From assembly GCF_963678635.1 (NCBI RefSeq), contig NC_087070.1, positions 35,591,109 to 35,655,108 on the forward strand: a DNA stretch of 64,000 bases, read 5' to 3'. Positions 1 through 12,100 of the stretch are shown here, piece by piece (the first letter of the stretch is position 1; each line of letters begins with the position of its first letter). The DNA is from Symsagittifera roscoffensis (Eukaryota > Xenacoelomorpha > Acoela > Convolutidae). Position numbers and translations under genes: made by a program. The notes beneath the pieces were generated by a model. That model searched no databases, was not told the origin of the DNA, and worked only from the letters and a program-made list of their open reading frames with translations.

Positions 1-2428
1 TGATAAAATAGTATAAAATCGTTTTTGAGGCGTTGTTTGGTCTTTTAGTCAGAGGGCGTCAGAGAGGTGTTAAAAGTGCCAAAAAATCATCACAAACATC
101 AGAAATATTCTTTGGTAAAATAGTATACAAGTGTTTTTGAGGCGTCGTTTGGTCTTTTAGTCAGAGGGCGTCAAAGAGATGTTGATAGCGCCTTAAAATT
201 ATCACAAACAACAGAAGTATTCTTTGATAAAATAGTATAAAAATGTTTTTGAGGCGTCGTTTCCTCTTTTAGGCAGAGGTTGTCCGAGAGGTGTTGATAG
301 TAACAAAAAATCATCAGAAACAATAGAAGTATTCTTTGATAAAAAAAAGTAAAAAAGTGTTTTTGAGGCGTCGTTTGGTCTTTCAGTCAAAGGGCGTCAA
401 AGAGGTGTTGATAAAGCCAAACAAACATCACAAACAACAGAAGTATTCTTTGATAAAATATGATGAAAGTGTTTTTGAGGCTTCGTTTGATTTTTTAGTC
501 CGAGGGTGTCAGAGAGCTGTTGATAGTGTCAAAAAATCATCACAAACAGCAGAAGTATTCTTTGATAAAATAGTATAAAAGTGTTTTTGGGGCGTCGTTT
601 GGTCTTTCAGGCAGAGGGCGTCAACGAGGTGTCAATAGTGCCAAAAATTCATCACAAACAAAAGAAGTATTCTTTGATAAAAAATATAAAAGTGTTTTTG
701 AGGCGTCGTTTGGTCTTTTAGTCAGAGGGCTTCATGGAGGTGTTGATAATGCCAAAAAAAACATCACAAACAACAGAAGTATTCTTTGATAAAATAGGAT
801 GGAAGTTTTTTTGAGGCGTCGTTTGGTCTTTTAGTCAGAGGGCGTCAGAGAGGTGTTGATGGTGCCAAAAAACATCACAAACAACAGAAGTGTTCTTTGA
901 TAAAATAGCAAAAAAGTATTTTTGAGGCTTCGTTTGGTTTTTTAGTCCGAGGGTGTCAGAGACGTGTTGATAGCGCCAAAAAATCAACACAAAAAACAGA
1001 AGTATTCTTTGATAAAATTTATAAAATTGTTTTTGAGGCGTCGTTTGGTCTTTTAGTCAAAGGGCGTCAGAGAGGTGTTGATAGTGCCAACAAATCCTCA
1101 CAAACAACAGACGTATTCTTTGATAAAAAAAATAAAAGTGCTTTTGAGGCGTCGCTTGGTCTTTTAGTCAGAGGGAGTCAGAGAGGTGTTGATAGTGCCA
1201 AAAGATCATCACAAACAACAGAAGTATTCTTTGATAAAATAGTATAAAAAAATTTTTGAGGCGCCGTTCAGTCTTTTAGTCAGAGGGCGTCAGAGAGGTG
1301 TTGATTGTGCCAAAAAACCATCACAAACAGCAGAAATATTCTTTGATAAAATAGTATACAAGTGTTTTTGAGGCGTCGTTTGGTCTTTTAGTCAGAGGGC
1401 GTCAAAAAGATGTTGATAGCGCCTTAAAATTATCACAAACAACAGAAGTATTCTTTGATAAAATAGTATAAAAAAATTTTTGAGGCGCCGTTCAGTCTTT
1501 TAGTCAGAGGGCGTCAGAGAGGTGTTGATTGTGCCAAAAAACCATCACAAAAAACAGAAGTTTTTTTTGATAAAATAGTATAAAAATGTTTTTGAGGCGT
1601 CGTTTGCTCTTTTAGGCAGAGGTCGTCCGAGAGGTGTTGATAGTGCCAAAAAATCATCAGAAACAACAGAAGTAATTTTAAATAAAATAGTACAAAAATG
1701 GTTTTGAGGTGTTGTTCGGACTTTTAGTCAAAGGGCGTCAGAGAGGTTTTGATGGTGCCAAAAAAAATCACAAACAACAGAAGTATTCTTTGATAAAATA
1801 TGATGAAAGTGTTTTTGAGGCTTCGTTTGGTTTTTTAGTCCGAGGGTGTCAGAGAGCTGTTGATAGTGTCAAAAAATCATCACAAACAGCAGAAGTATTC
1901 TTTGATAAAATAGTATAAAAGTGTTTTTGAGGCGTCGTTTGGTCTTTTAGGCAGAGGGCGTCAAAGAGGTGTCAATAGTGCCAAAAATTCATCACAAACA
2001 ACAGAAGTAATCTTTAATAAAATAGTTTAAAAGTGTTTTCGAGGCGTCGTTTGGTCGTTTATTAAGAGGGCATCAGAGAGATGTTGATAGTGCCTAAAAA
2101 TCATCACAAACAACAGAAGTATTCTTTGATAAAATAGTATAAAATTAATTTTGAGGTGTCGTTTGGTTTTTAGTCAGAGGGCGTCAGAGAGGTGTTGATA
2201 GTGCCAAAAAACCATCACAAACAATAGAAGTGTTCTTTGGTAAAAGAAGTATAGAACTGTTTTTGAGGCGTCGTTTGTTCTTTTAGTCAGAGGGCTTCAG
2301 AGAGATGTTGATAGTGCCTAAAAATCATCACAAACAACAGAAGTATTCTTTGATAAAATAGTATAAAATTGATTTTGAGGTGTCGTTTGGTTTTTAGTCA
2401 GAGGGCGTCAGAGAGGTGTTGATAGTGC
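1..2428 (+). repeat. Higher-order repeat A, copy 1 (24-monomer, 2.68 kb period)
   Basis: The sequence from position 1 reappears almost unchanged from 2685, so the higher-order period is 2684 bp, falling to 2683 bp after a one-base change in the middle. This equals 24 monomers. The match is lost near 2428, where copy 1 continues 'gccaaaaaatcatcagaaac' and copy 2 continues 'gccaaacaaacatcac'. Copy 1 may begin before the window. Confidence 0.88.
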
Positions 2429-2684
2429 CAAAAAATCATCAGAAACAACAGAAGTAATTTTAAATAAAATAGTACAAAAATGGTTTTGAGGTGTTGTTCG
2501 GACTTTTAGTCAAAGGGCGTCAGAGAGGTTTTGATGGTGCCAAAAAAAATCACAAACAACAGAAGTATTTTCCGATAAAATAGTATAAAATTGTTTTTGA
2601 GGCGTCGTTTGGTCTTTTAGTCAGAGGGAGTCAGAGAGGTGTTGATAGTGCCAAAAGATCATCACAAACAACAGAAGTATTCTT

Positions 2685-5111
2685 TGATAAAATAGTATAA
2701 AATCGTTTTTGAGGCGTTGTTTGGTCTTTTAGTCAGAGGGCGTCAGAGAGGTGTTAAAAGTGCCAAAAAATCATCACAAACATCAGAAATATTCTTTGGT
2801 AAAATAGTATACAAGTGTTTTTGAGGCGTCGTTTGGTCTTTTAGTCAGAGGGCGTCAAAGAGATGTTGATAGCGCCTTAAAATTATCACAAACAACAGAA
2901 GTATTCTTTGATAAAATAGTATAAAAATGTTTTTGAGGCGTCGTTTCCTCTTTTAGGCAGAGGTTGTCCGAGAGGTGTTGATAGTAACAAAAAATCATCA
3001 GAAACAATAGAAGTATTCTTTGATAAAAAAAAGTAAAAAAGTGTTTTTGAGGCGTCGTTTGGTCTTTCAGTCAAAGGGCGTCAAAGAGGTGTTGATAAAG
3101 CCAAACAAACATCACAAACAACAGAAGTATTCTTTGATAAAATATGATGAAAGTGTTTTTGAGGCTTCGTTTGATTTTTTAGTCCGAGGGTGTCAGAGAG
3201 CTGTTGATAGTGTCAAAAAATCATCACAAACAGCAGAAGTATTCTTTGATAAAATAGTATAAAAGTGTTTTTGAGGCGTCGTTTGGTCTTTCAGGCAGAG
3301 GGCGTCAACGAGGTGTCAATAGTGCCAAAAATTCATCACAAACAAAAGAAGTATTCTTTGATAAAAAATATAAAAGTGTTTTTGAGGCGTCGTTTGGTCT
3401 TTTAGTCAGAGGGCTTCATGGAGGTGTTGATAATGCCAAAAAAACATCACAAACAACAGAAGTATTCTTTGATAAAATAGGATGGAAGTTTTTTTGAGGC
3501 GTCGTTTGGTCTTTTAGTCAGAGGGCGTCAGAGAGGTGTTGATGGTGCCAAAAAACATCACAAACAACAGAAGTGTTCTTTGATAAAATAGCAAAAAAGT
3601 ATTTTTGAGGCTTCGTTTGGTTTTTTAGTCCGAGGGTGTCAGAGACGTGTTGATAGCGCCAAAAAATCAACACAAAAAACAGAAGTATTCTTTGATAAAA
3701 TTTATAAAATTGTTTTTGAGGCGTCGTTTGGTCTTTTAGTCAAAGGGCGTCAGAGAGGTGTTGATAGTGCCAACAAATCCTCACAAACAACAGACGTATT
3801 CTTTGATAAAAAAAATAAAAGTGCTTTTGAGGCGTCGCTTGGTCTTTTAGTCAGAGGGAGTCAGAGAGGTGTTGATAGTGCCAAAAGATCATCACAAACA
3901 ACAGAAGTATTCTTTGATAAAATAGTATAAAAAAATTTTTGAGGCGCCGTTCAGTCTTTTAGTCAGAGGGCGTCAGAGAGGTGTTGATTGTGCCAAAAAG
4001 ACATCACAAACAGCAGAAATATTCTTTGATAAAATAGTATACAAGTGTTTTTGAGGCGTCGTTTGGTCTTTTAGTCAGAGGGCGTCAAAAAGATGTTGAT
4101 AGCGCCTTAAAATTATCACAAACAACAGAAGTATTCTTTGATAAAATAGTATAAAAAAATTTTTGAGGCGCCGTTCAGTCTTTTAGTCAGAGGGCGTCAG
4201 AGAGGTGTTGATTGTGCCAAAAAACCATCACAAAAAACAGAAGTTTTTTTTGATAAAATAGTATAAAAATGTTTTTGAGGCGTCGTTTGCTCTTTTAGGC
4301 AGAGGTCGTCCGAGAGGTGTTGATAGTGCCAAAAAATCATCAGAAACAACAGAAGTAATTTTAAATAAAATAGTACAAAAATGGTTTTGAGGTGTTGTTC
4401 GGACTTTTAGTCAAAGGGCGTCAGAGAGGTTTTGATGGTGCCAAAAAAAATCACAAACAACAGAAGTATTCTTTGATAAAATATGATGAAAGTGTTTTTG
4501 AGGCTTCGTTTGGTTTTTTAGTCCGAGGGTGTCAGAGAGCTGTTGATAGTGTCAAAAAATCATCACAAACAGCAGAAGTATTCTTTGATAAAATAGTATA
4601 AAAGTGTTTTTGAGGCGTCGTTTGGTCTTTTAGGCAGAGGGCGTCAAAGAGGTGTCAATAGTGCCAAAAATTCATCACAAACAACAGAAGTAATCTTTAA
4701 TAAAATAGTTTAAAAGTGTTTTCGAGGCGTCGTTTGGTCGTTTATTAAGAGGGCATCAGAGAGATGTTGATAGTGCCTAAAAATCATCACAAACAACAGA
4801 AGTATTCTTTGATAAAATAGTATAAAATTAATTTTGAGGTGTCGTTTGGTTTTTAGTCAGAGGGCGTCAGAGAGGTGTTGATAGTGCCAAAAAACCATCA
4901 CAAACAATAGAAGTGTTCTTTGGTAAAAGAAGTATAGAACTGTTTTTGAGGCGTCGTTTGTTCTTTTAGTCAGAGGGCTTCAGAGAGATGTTGATAGTGC
5001 CTAAAAATCATCACAAACAACAGAAGTATTCTTTGATAAAATAGTATAAAATTGATTTTGAGGTGTCGTTTGGTTTTTAGTCAGAGGGCGTCAGAGAGGT
5101 GTTGATAGTGC
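2685..5111 (+). repeat. Higher-order repeat A, copy 2
   Basis: Near-identical copy of 1-2428, including private monomer variants such as 'gatgaaagtgtttttgaggc', 'ttcaacgaggtgtc'-type changes and the 'gaggcgccgttcag' pair. One visible difference is 'gccaaaaagacatc' here against 'gccaaaaaaccatc' in copy 1. The low divergence points to a recent unequal exchange or amplification of the whole 24-monomer block. Confidence 0.88.
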
Positions 5112-5449
5112 CAAACAAACATCACAAACAACAGAAGTATTCTTTGATAAAAATTTTGAAAGTGTTTTTGAGGCTTCGTTTTGTCTTTTAGTCCGAGGGT
5201 GTCAGAGAACTTTTGATAAGGTCAAAAAATCATAACAAACAGCAGAAGTAATCTTCAATAAAATAGTTTAAAAGTGTTTTCAAGGCGTCGTTTGGTCGTT
5301 TATTAAGAGGGCGTCAAAGAGGTGTCAATAGTGCCAAAAATTCATCACAAACAACAGAAGTAATCTTTAATAAAATAGTTTAAAAGTGTTTTCGAGGCGT
5401 CGTTTGGTCGTTTATTAAGAGGGCATCAGAGAGATGTTGATAGTGCCTA

Positions 5450-6860
5450 AAAATCATCACAAACAACAGAAGTATTCTTTGATAAAATAGTATAAAAAAA
5501 TTTTTGAGGCGCCGTTCAGTCTTTTAGTCAGAGGGCGTCAGAGAGGTGTTGATTGTGCCAAAAAACCATCACAAACAGCAGAAATATTCTTTGATAAAAT
5601 AGTATACAAGTGTTTTTGAGACGTCGTTTGGTCTTTTAGTCAGAGGGCGTCAAAAAGATGTTGATAGCGCCTTAAAATTATCACAAACAACAGAAGTATT
5701 CTTTGATAAAATAGTATAAAAAAATTTTTGAGGCGCCGTTCAGTCTTTTAGTCAGAGGGCGTCAGAGAGGTGTTGATTGTGCCAAAAAACCATCACAAAA
5801 AACAGAAGTTTTTTTTGATAAAATAGTATAAAAATGTTTTTGAGGCGTCGTTTGCTCTTTTAGGCAGAGGTCGTCCGAGAGGTGTTGATAGTGCCAAAAA
5901 ATCATCAGAAACAACAGAAGTAATTTTAAATAAAATAGTACAAAAATGGTTTTGAGGTGTTGTTCGGACTTTTAGTCAAAGGGCGTCAGAGAGGTTTTGA
6001 TGGTGCCAAAAAAAATCACAAACAACAGAAGTATTCTTTGATAAAATATGATGAAAGTGTTTTTGAGGCTTCGTTTGGTTTTTTAGTCCGAGGGTGTCAG
6101 AGAGCTGTTGATAGTGTCAAAAAATCATCACAAACAGAAGAAGTATTCTTTGATAAATTAGTATAAAAGTGTTTTTGAGGCGTCGTTTGGTCTTTTAGGC
6201 AGAGGGCGTCAAAGAGGTGTCAATAGTGCCAAAAATTCATCACAAACAACAGAAGTAATCTTTAATAAAATAGTTTAAAAGTGTTTTCGAGGCGTCGTTT
6301 GGTCGTTTATTAAGAGGGCATCAGAGAGATGTTGATAGTGCCTAAAAATCATCACAAACAACAGAAGTATTCTTTGATAAAATAGTAAAAAATTAATTTT
6401 GAGGTGTCGTTTGGTTTTTAGTCAGAGGGCGTCAGAGAGGTGTTGATAGTGCCAAAAAACCATCACAAACAATAGAAGTGTTCTTTGGTAAAAGAAGTAT
6501 AGAACTGTTTTTGAGGCGTCGTTTGTTCTTTTAGTCAGAGGGCTTCAGAGAGATGTTGATAGTGCCTAAAAATCATCACAAACAACAGAAGTATTCTTTG
6601 ATAAAATAGTATAAAATTGATTTTGAGGTGTCGTTTGGTTTTTAGTCAGAGGGCGTCAGAGAGGTGTTGATAGTGCCAAACAAACATCACAAACAACAGA
6701 AGTATTCTTTGATAAAAATTTTGAAAGTGTTTTTGAGGCTTCGTTTTGTCTTTTAGTCCGAGGGTGTCAGAGAACTGTTGATAAGGTCAAAAAATCATAA
6801 CAAACAGCAGAAGTAATCTTCAATAAAATAGTTTAAAAGTGTTTTCAAGGCGTCGTTTGG
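5450..6860 (+). repeat. Higher-order repeat A, partial third copy (14-monomer offset)
   Basis: This block matches the second half of copy 2 at an offset of 1565 bp (14 monomers): the 'gaggcgccgttcag' core at 3941 recurs at 5506. It carries small private changes such as 'gagacgtcg' for 'gaggcgtcg' near 5617. It departs from copy 2 near 6860. A different register (14 rather than 24 monomers) means a separate exchange event from the one that made copies 1 and 2. Confidence 0.8.
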
Positions 6861-7912
6861 TCGTTTAGTAAGAGGGCGTCAGAGAGATGTTGATAGTGCC
6901 TAAAAATCATCACAAACAACAGAAGTAATCTTTGATAAAATAGTATAAAATTGTTTTTGAAGTGTCGTTTGGTTTTTAGTCAGAGGGCGTCAGAGAGGTG
7001 TTGATAGTGCCAAACAAATATCACAAGCAACAGAAGTATTCTTTGATAAATTAGTATAAAATTGTTTTTGAGGCGTCGTTTGGTCTTTTAGGCAGAGAGC
7101 GTCAAAGAGGTGTCAATAGTGCCAAAAAATCATCACAAACAACAGAAGTATTCTTTGATAAAATAGCAAAAAAGTATTTTTGAGGCGTCGTTTGCTCTTT
7201 TAGTCGGAGGGCGTCAGAGACGTGTTGAGAAGGCCAAAAAACCATCACAAACAATAGAAGTATTCTTTGGTAAGAAAATTATAAAACTGTTTTTGAGGCG
7301 TCGTTTGTTCTTTTAGTCGGAGGACTTCAGAGAGGTGTTGATAGTGCCAAAAAAACATCACAAAAGGCAGAAGTATTCTTTGATAAAATAGTATGGAAGT
7401 GTTTTTGAGGCGTCGTTTGGACTTTTAGTCAGAGGGCGTCTGAGAGGTGTTGATGGTGCAAAAAAAAACATCACAAACAACAGAAGTGTTCTTTGATAAA
7501 ATAGCAAAAAAGTATTTTTGAGGCGTCGTTTGCTCTTTTAGTCGGAGGGCTTCAGATACGTGTTGATAAGGCCAAAAAAACATCACAAACAAAAGAAGTA
7601 TTCTATGGTAAAAAAAGTATAAAACTGTTTTTGAGGCGTCGTTTGTTCTTCTAGTCAGAGGGCTTCAGACAGGTGTTGATAGTGCCAAAAAACATCACAA
7701 ACATCAGAAGTATTCTTTGATAAAATAGTATGAAAGTGTTTTTGAGGCGTCGTTTGGTCTTTCAGTCAAAGGGCGTCAGAGAGGTGTTGATAGTGCCAAA
7801 CAAACATCACAAACAACAGAAGTATTCTTTGATAAAATTTTTTGAAAGTGTTTTTGAGGCTTCGTTTGGTCTTTTAGTCCGAGGGTGTCAGAGAACTGTT
7901 GATAGTGTCAAA

Positions 7913-9500
7913 AAATCATAACAAACAGCAGAAGTATTCTTTGATAAAATAGTATAAAAGTGTTTTTGAGGCGTCGTTTGGTCTTTTAGGCAGAGGGCGT
8001 CAAAGAGGTGTCAATAGTGCCAAAAAATCATCACAAACAACAGAAGTATTCTTTAATAAATTATTTCAAAAGAGGTTTCGAGGCGTCGTTTGGTCTTTTA
8101 GTCAGAGGGCGTCAGAGAGGTGTTGATAGTGCCAAAAAAAACATCACAAACAACAGAAGTATTCATTGATAAAATAGTATGGAAGTGTTCTTGGGGCGTC
8201 GTTTGGTCTTTTAGTCAGAGAGGTGTTGATGGTGCCAAAAAAACATCACAAACAACAGAAGTGTTCTGTGATAAAATAGCAAAAAAGTATTTTTGAGGCG
8301 CCGTTTGCTCTTTTAGTCGGAGGGCGTCAGAGACGTGTTGATAAGGCCAAAAAATCATCACAAAAACAGAAGTATTCTTTGATAAAAAGTATAAAAATGT
8401 TTTTGAGGCGTCGTTTGGTCTTTTAGTCAAAGGGCGTCAGAGAGGTGTTGATGGTGCCAAAAAAACATCACAAACAACAGAAGTGTTCTTTGATAAAATA
8501 GCAAAAAAGCATTTTTGAGGCGTCGTTTGGCCTTTTAGTCAGAGGACGTCAGAGAGGTGTTGATAGTGCCAAAAGATCATCACAAACAACAGAAGTAATT
8601 TTAAATAAAATAGTATAAAAATGTTTTTGAGGTGTTGTTTGGTCTTTTAGTCAAAGGGCGTCAGAGAGGTATTGATGGTGCCAAAAAAAACATCACAAAC
8701 AACAGAAGTGTTCTTTGATAAAATAGCAAAAAGGTATTTTTGAGGCGTCATTTGCTCTTTTAGTCACAGGGCCTCAGAGAGGTGTTGATAGTGCCTAAAA
8801 ATCATCACAAAAAACAGAAGTTTTCTTTGATAAAATAGTATAAAAATGTTTTTGAGGAGTCGTTTGGTCTGTTAGTCAGAGGGCGTCAGAGAGGTGTTGA
8901 TAGTGCCAAAAATACATCACAAACAATAGAAGTATTCTTTGACAAAATAACTATAAAACTGTTTTTGAGGCGTCGTTTGCTCTTTTAGTCGGAGGGCGTC
9001 AGACACGTGTTGATAAGGCCAAAAAAACATCACAAACAACAGAAGTGTTCTTTGATAAAATAGCAAAAAAGTATTTTTGAGGCGTCGTTTGCTCTTTTAG
9101 TCGGAGGGCGTCAGAGACGTGTTGATAAGGCCAAAAAACCATCACAAACAACAGAAGTGTTCTTTGATAAAATAGCAAAAAAGTATTTTTGAGGCGTCGT
9201 TTGCTCTTTTAGTCGGAGGGCGTCAGAGACGGGTTGATAAGGCCAAAAAATCATCACAAAAAACAGAAGTAATTTTAAATAAAATAGTATAAAAATGTTT
9301 TTGAGGTGTTTTTTGGTCTTTTAGTCAAAGGGCGTCAGAGAGGTGTTGATAGTGCCAAAAAATCATCACAAACAACAGACGTTTTCTTTGATAAAATAGT
9401 ATAAAAGAATTTTTGAGGCCTTGTTTGTCCTTTTAGTCGGAGGGCGTCAGAGAGGTGTTGATAGTGCCAAAAAATCATCACAAACAACAGAAGTATTTTC
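7913..9500 (+). repeat. Higher-order repeat B, copy 1 (23-monomer register)
   Basis: From 'aaatcataacaaacagcag' near 7913 the monomer order matches the block starting near 10480 at an offset of 2567 bp. The offset becomes 2577 bp past a 10 bp deletion here near 8215, and about 2580 bp further on ('gacaaaataac' at 8940 and 11521). The block is dominated by the 'tagcaaaaaagtattttt...gtcggagggcgtcagagacg' subfamily. Towards 9240 the two copies become mosaics and part company over single monomers. Confidence 0.75.
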
Positions 9501-9620
9501 CGATAAAATAGTATAAAAGTATTTTTGAGGCGTCGTTTGCTCTTTTAGTCGGAGGGCGTCAGAGACGTGTTGATAAGGCCAAAAAAACATCACAAACAAC
9601 AGAAGTGTTCTTTGATAAAA

Positions 9621-10292
9621 TAGTATGGAAGTGTTTTTGAGGCGTCGTTTGGTCTTTTAGTCAGAGGGCGTCAGAGAGGTGTTGATGGTGCCAAAAAAAC
9701 ATCACAAACAACAGAAGTGTTCTTTGATAGAATAGCAAAAAATTATTTTTGAGGCGTCGTTTGCTCTTTTAGTCGGAGGGCGTCAGAGACGTGTTGATAA
9801 GGCCAAAAAAACATCACAAACAACAGAAGTGTTCTTTGATAAAATAGCAAAAAATTATTTTTGAGGCGTCGTTTGCTCTTTTAGTCGGAGGGCGTCAGAG
9901 ACGTGTTGATAAGGCCAAAAAAACATCACAAACAACAGAAGTGTTCTTTGATAAAATAGTATGGAAGTGTTTTTGAGGCGTCGTTTGGTCTTTTAGTCAG
10001 AGGGCGTCAGAGAGGTGTTGATGGTGCCAAAAAAACATCACAAACAACAGAAGTGTTCTTTGATAGAATAGCAAAAAATTATTTTTGAGGCGTCGTTTGC
10101 TCTTTTAGTCGGAGGGCGTCAGAGACGTGTTGATAAGGCCAAAAAAACATCACAAACAACAGAAGTGTTCTTTGATAAAATAGCAAAAAAGTATTTTTGA
10201 GGCGTCGTTTGCTCTTTTAGTCGGAGGGCGTCAGAGAGGTGTTGATAGTGCCAAACAAACATCACAAACAACAGAAGTATTCTTTGATAAAA
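9621..10292 (+). repeat. Local three-monomer higher-order repeat, two copies
   Basis: A trio of monomers begins with the variant 'tagtatggaagtg', followed by two 'tagcaaaaa(a/t)tattttt' monomers. It starts at 9621 and again at 9957, a period of 336 bp (3 x 112). A related trio starts near 12313. This is the shortest higher-order period clearly visible in the array. Confidence 0.75.
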
Positions 10293-10479
10293 TTTTTTGA
10301 AAGTGTTTTTGAGGCTTCGTTTGGTCTTTTAGTCCGAGGGTGTCAGAGAACTGTTGATAGTGTCAAAAAAACATCACAAACATCAGAAGTATTCTTTGAT
10401 AAAATATTTTGAAAGTGTTTTTGAGGCTTCGTTTGGTCTTTTAGTCCGAGGGTGTCAGAGAACTGTTGATAGTGTCAAA

Positions 10480-12100
10480 AAATCATAACAAACAGCAGAA
10501 GTATTCTTTGATAAAATAGTATAAAAGTGTTTTTGAGGCGTCGTTTGGTCTTTTAGGCAGAGGGCGTCAAAGAGGTGTCAATAGTGCCAAAAAATCATCA
10601 CAAACAACAGAAGTATTCTTTAATAAATTATTTCAAAAGAGGTTTCGAGGCGTCGTTTGGTCTTTTAGTCAGAGGGCGTCAGAGAGGTGTTGATAGTGCC
10701 AAAAAAAACATCACAAACAACAGAAGTATTCATTGATAAAATAGTATGGAAGTGTTCTTGGGGCGTCGTTTGGTCTTTTAGTCAGAGGGCGTCAGAGAGG
10801 TGTTGATGGTGCCAAAAAAACATCACAAACAACAGAAGTGTTCTGTGATAAAATAGCAAAAAAGTATTTTTGAGGCGCCGTTTGCTCTTTTAGTCGGAGG
10901 GCGTCAGAGACGTGTTGATAAGGCCAAAAAATCATCACAAAAACAGAAGTATTCTTTGATAAAAAGTATAAAAATGTTTTTGAGGCGTCGTTTGGTCTTT
11001 TAGTCAAAGGGCGTCAGAGAGGTGTTGATGGTGCCAAAAAAAACATCACAAACAACAGAAGTGTTCTTTGATAAAATAGCAAAAAAGCATTTTTGAGGCT
11101 TCGTTTGGCCTTATAGTCAGAGGACGTCAGAGAGGTGTTGATAGTGCCAAAAGATCATCACAAACAACAGAAGTAATTTTAAATAAAATAGTATAAAAAT
11201 GTTTTTGAGGTGTTGTTTGGTCTTTTAGTCAAAGGGCGTCAGAGAGGTATTGATGGTGCCAAAAAAAAACATCACAAACAACAGAAGTGTTCTTTGATAA
11301 AATAGCAAAAAAGTATTTTTGAGGCGTCATTTGCTCTTTTAGTCACAGGGCGTCAGAGAGATGTTGATAGTGCCTAAAAATCATCACAAAAAACAGAAGT
11401 TTTCTTTGATAAAATAGTATAAAAATGTTTTTGAGGAGTCGTTTGGTCTGTTAGTCAGAGGGCGTCAGAGAGGTGTTGATAGTGCCAAAAAACCATCACA
11501 AACAATAGAAGTATTCTTTGACAAAATAACTATAAAACTGTTTTTGAGGCGTCGTTTGCTCTTTTAGTCGGAGGGCGTCAGAGACGTGTTGATAAGGCCA
11601 AAAAACCATCACAAACAACAGAAGTGTTCTTTGATAAAATAGCAAAAAAGTATTTTTGAGGCGTCGTTTGCTCTTTTAGTCGGAGGGCGTCAGAGACGTG
11701 TTGATAAGGCCAAAAAATCATCACAAAAAACAGAAGTGTTCTTTGATAAAATAGCGAAAAAGTATTTTTGAGGCGTCGTTTGGTATTTTAGTCAGAGGAC
11801 GTCAGAGAGGTGTTGATAGTGCCAAAAGATCATCACAAACAACAGAAGTAATTTTAAATAAAATAGTATAAAAATGTTTTTGAGGTGTTTTTTGGTCTTT
11901 TAGTCAAAGGGCGTCAGAGAGGTGTTGATAGTGCCAAAAAATCATCACAAACAACAGACGTTTTCTTTGATAAAATAGTATAAAAGAATTTTTGAGGCCT
12001 TGTTTGTCCTTTTAGTCGGAGGGCGTCAGAGAGGTGTTGATAGTGCCAAAAAATCATCACAAACAACAGAAGTATTTTCCGATAAAATAGTATAAAAGTG
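10480..12100 (+). repeat. Higher-order repeat B, copy 2
   Basis: Second copy of the 7913-9500 block. It keeps the 10 bp that copy 1 lost, so copy 2 shows the ancestral state there. Just upstream (about 10350-10470) there is an extra 'aatattttgaaagtg' monomer not seen before copy 1, so the two copies differ by one whole monomer at their left side. Confidence 0.75.
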
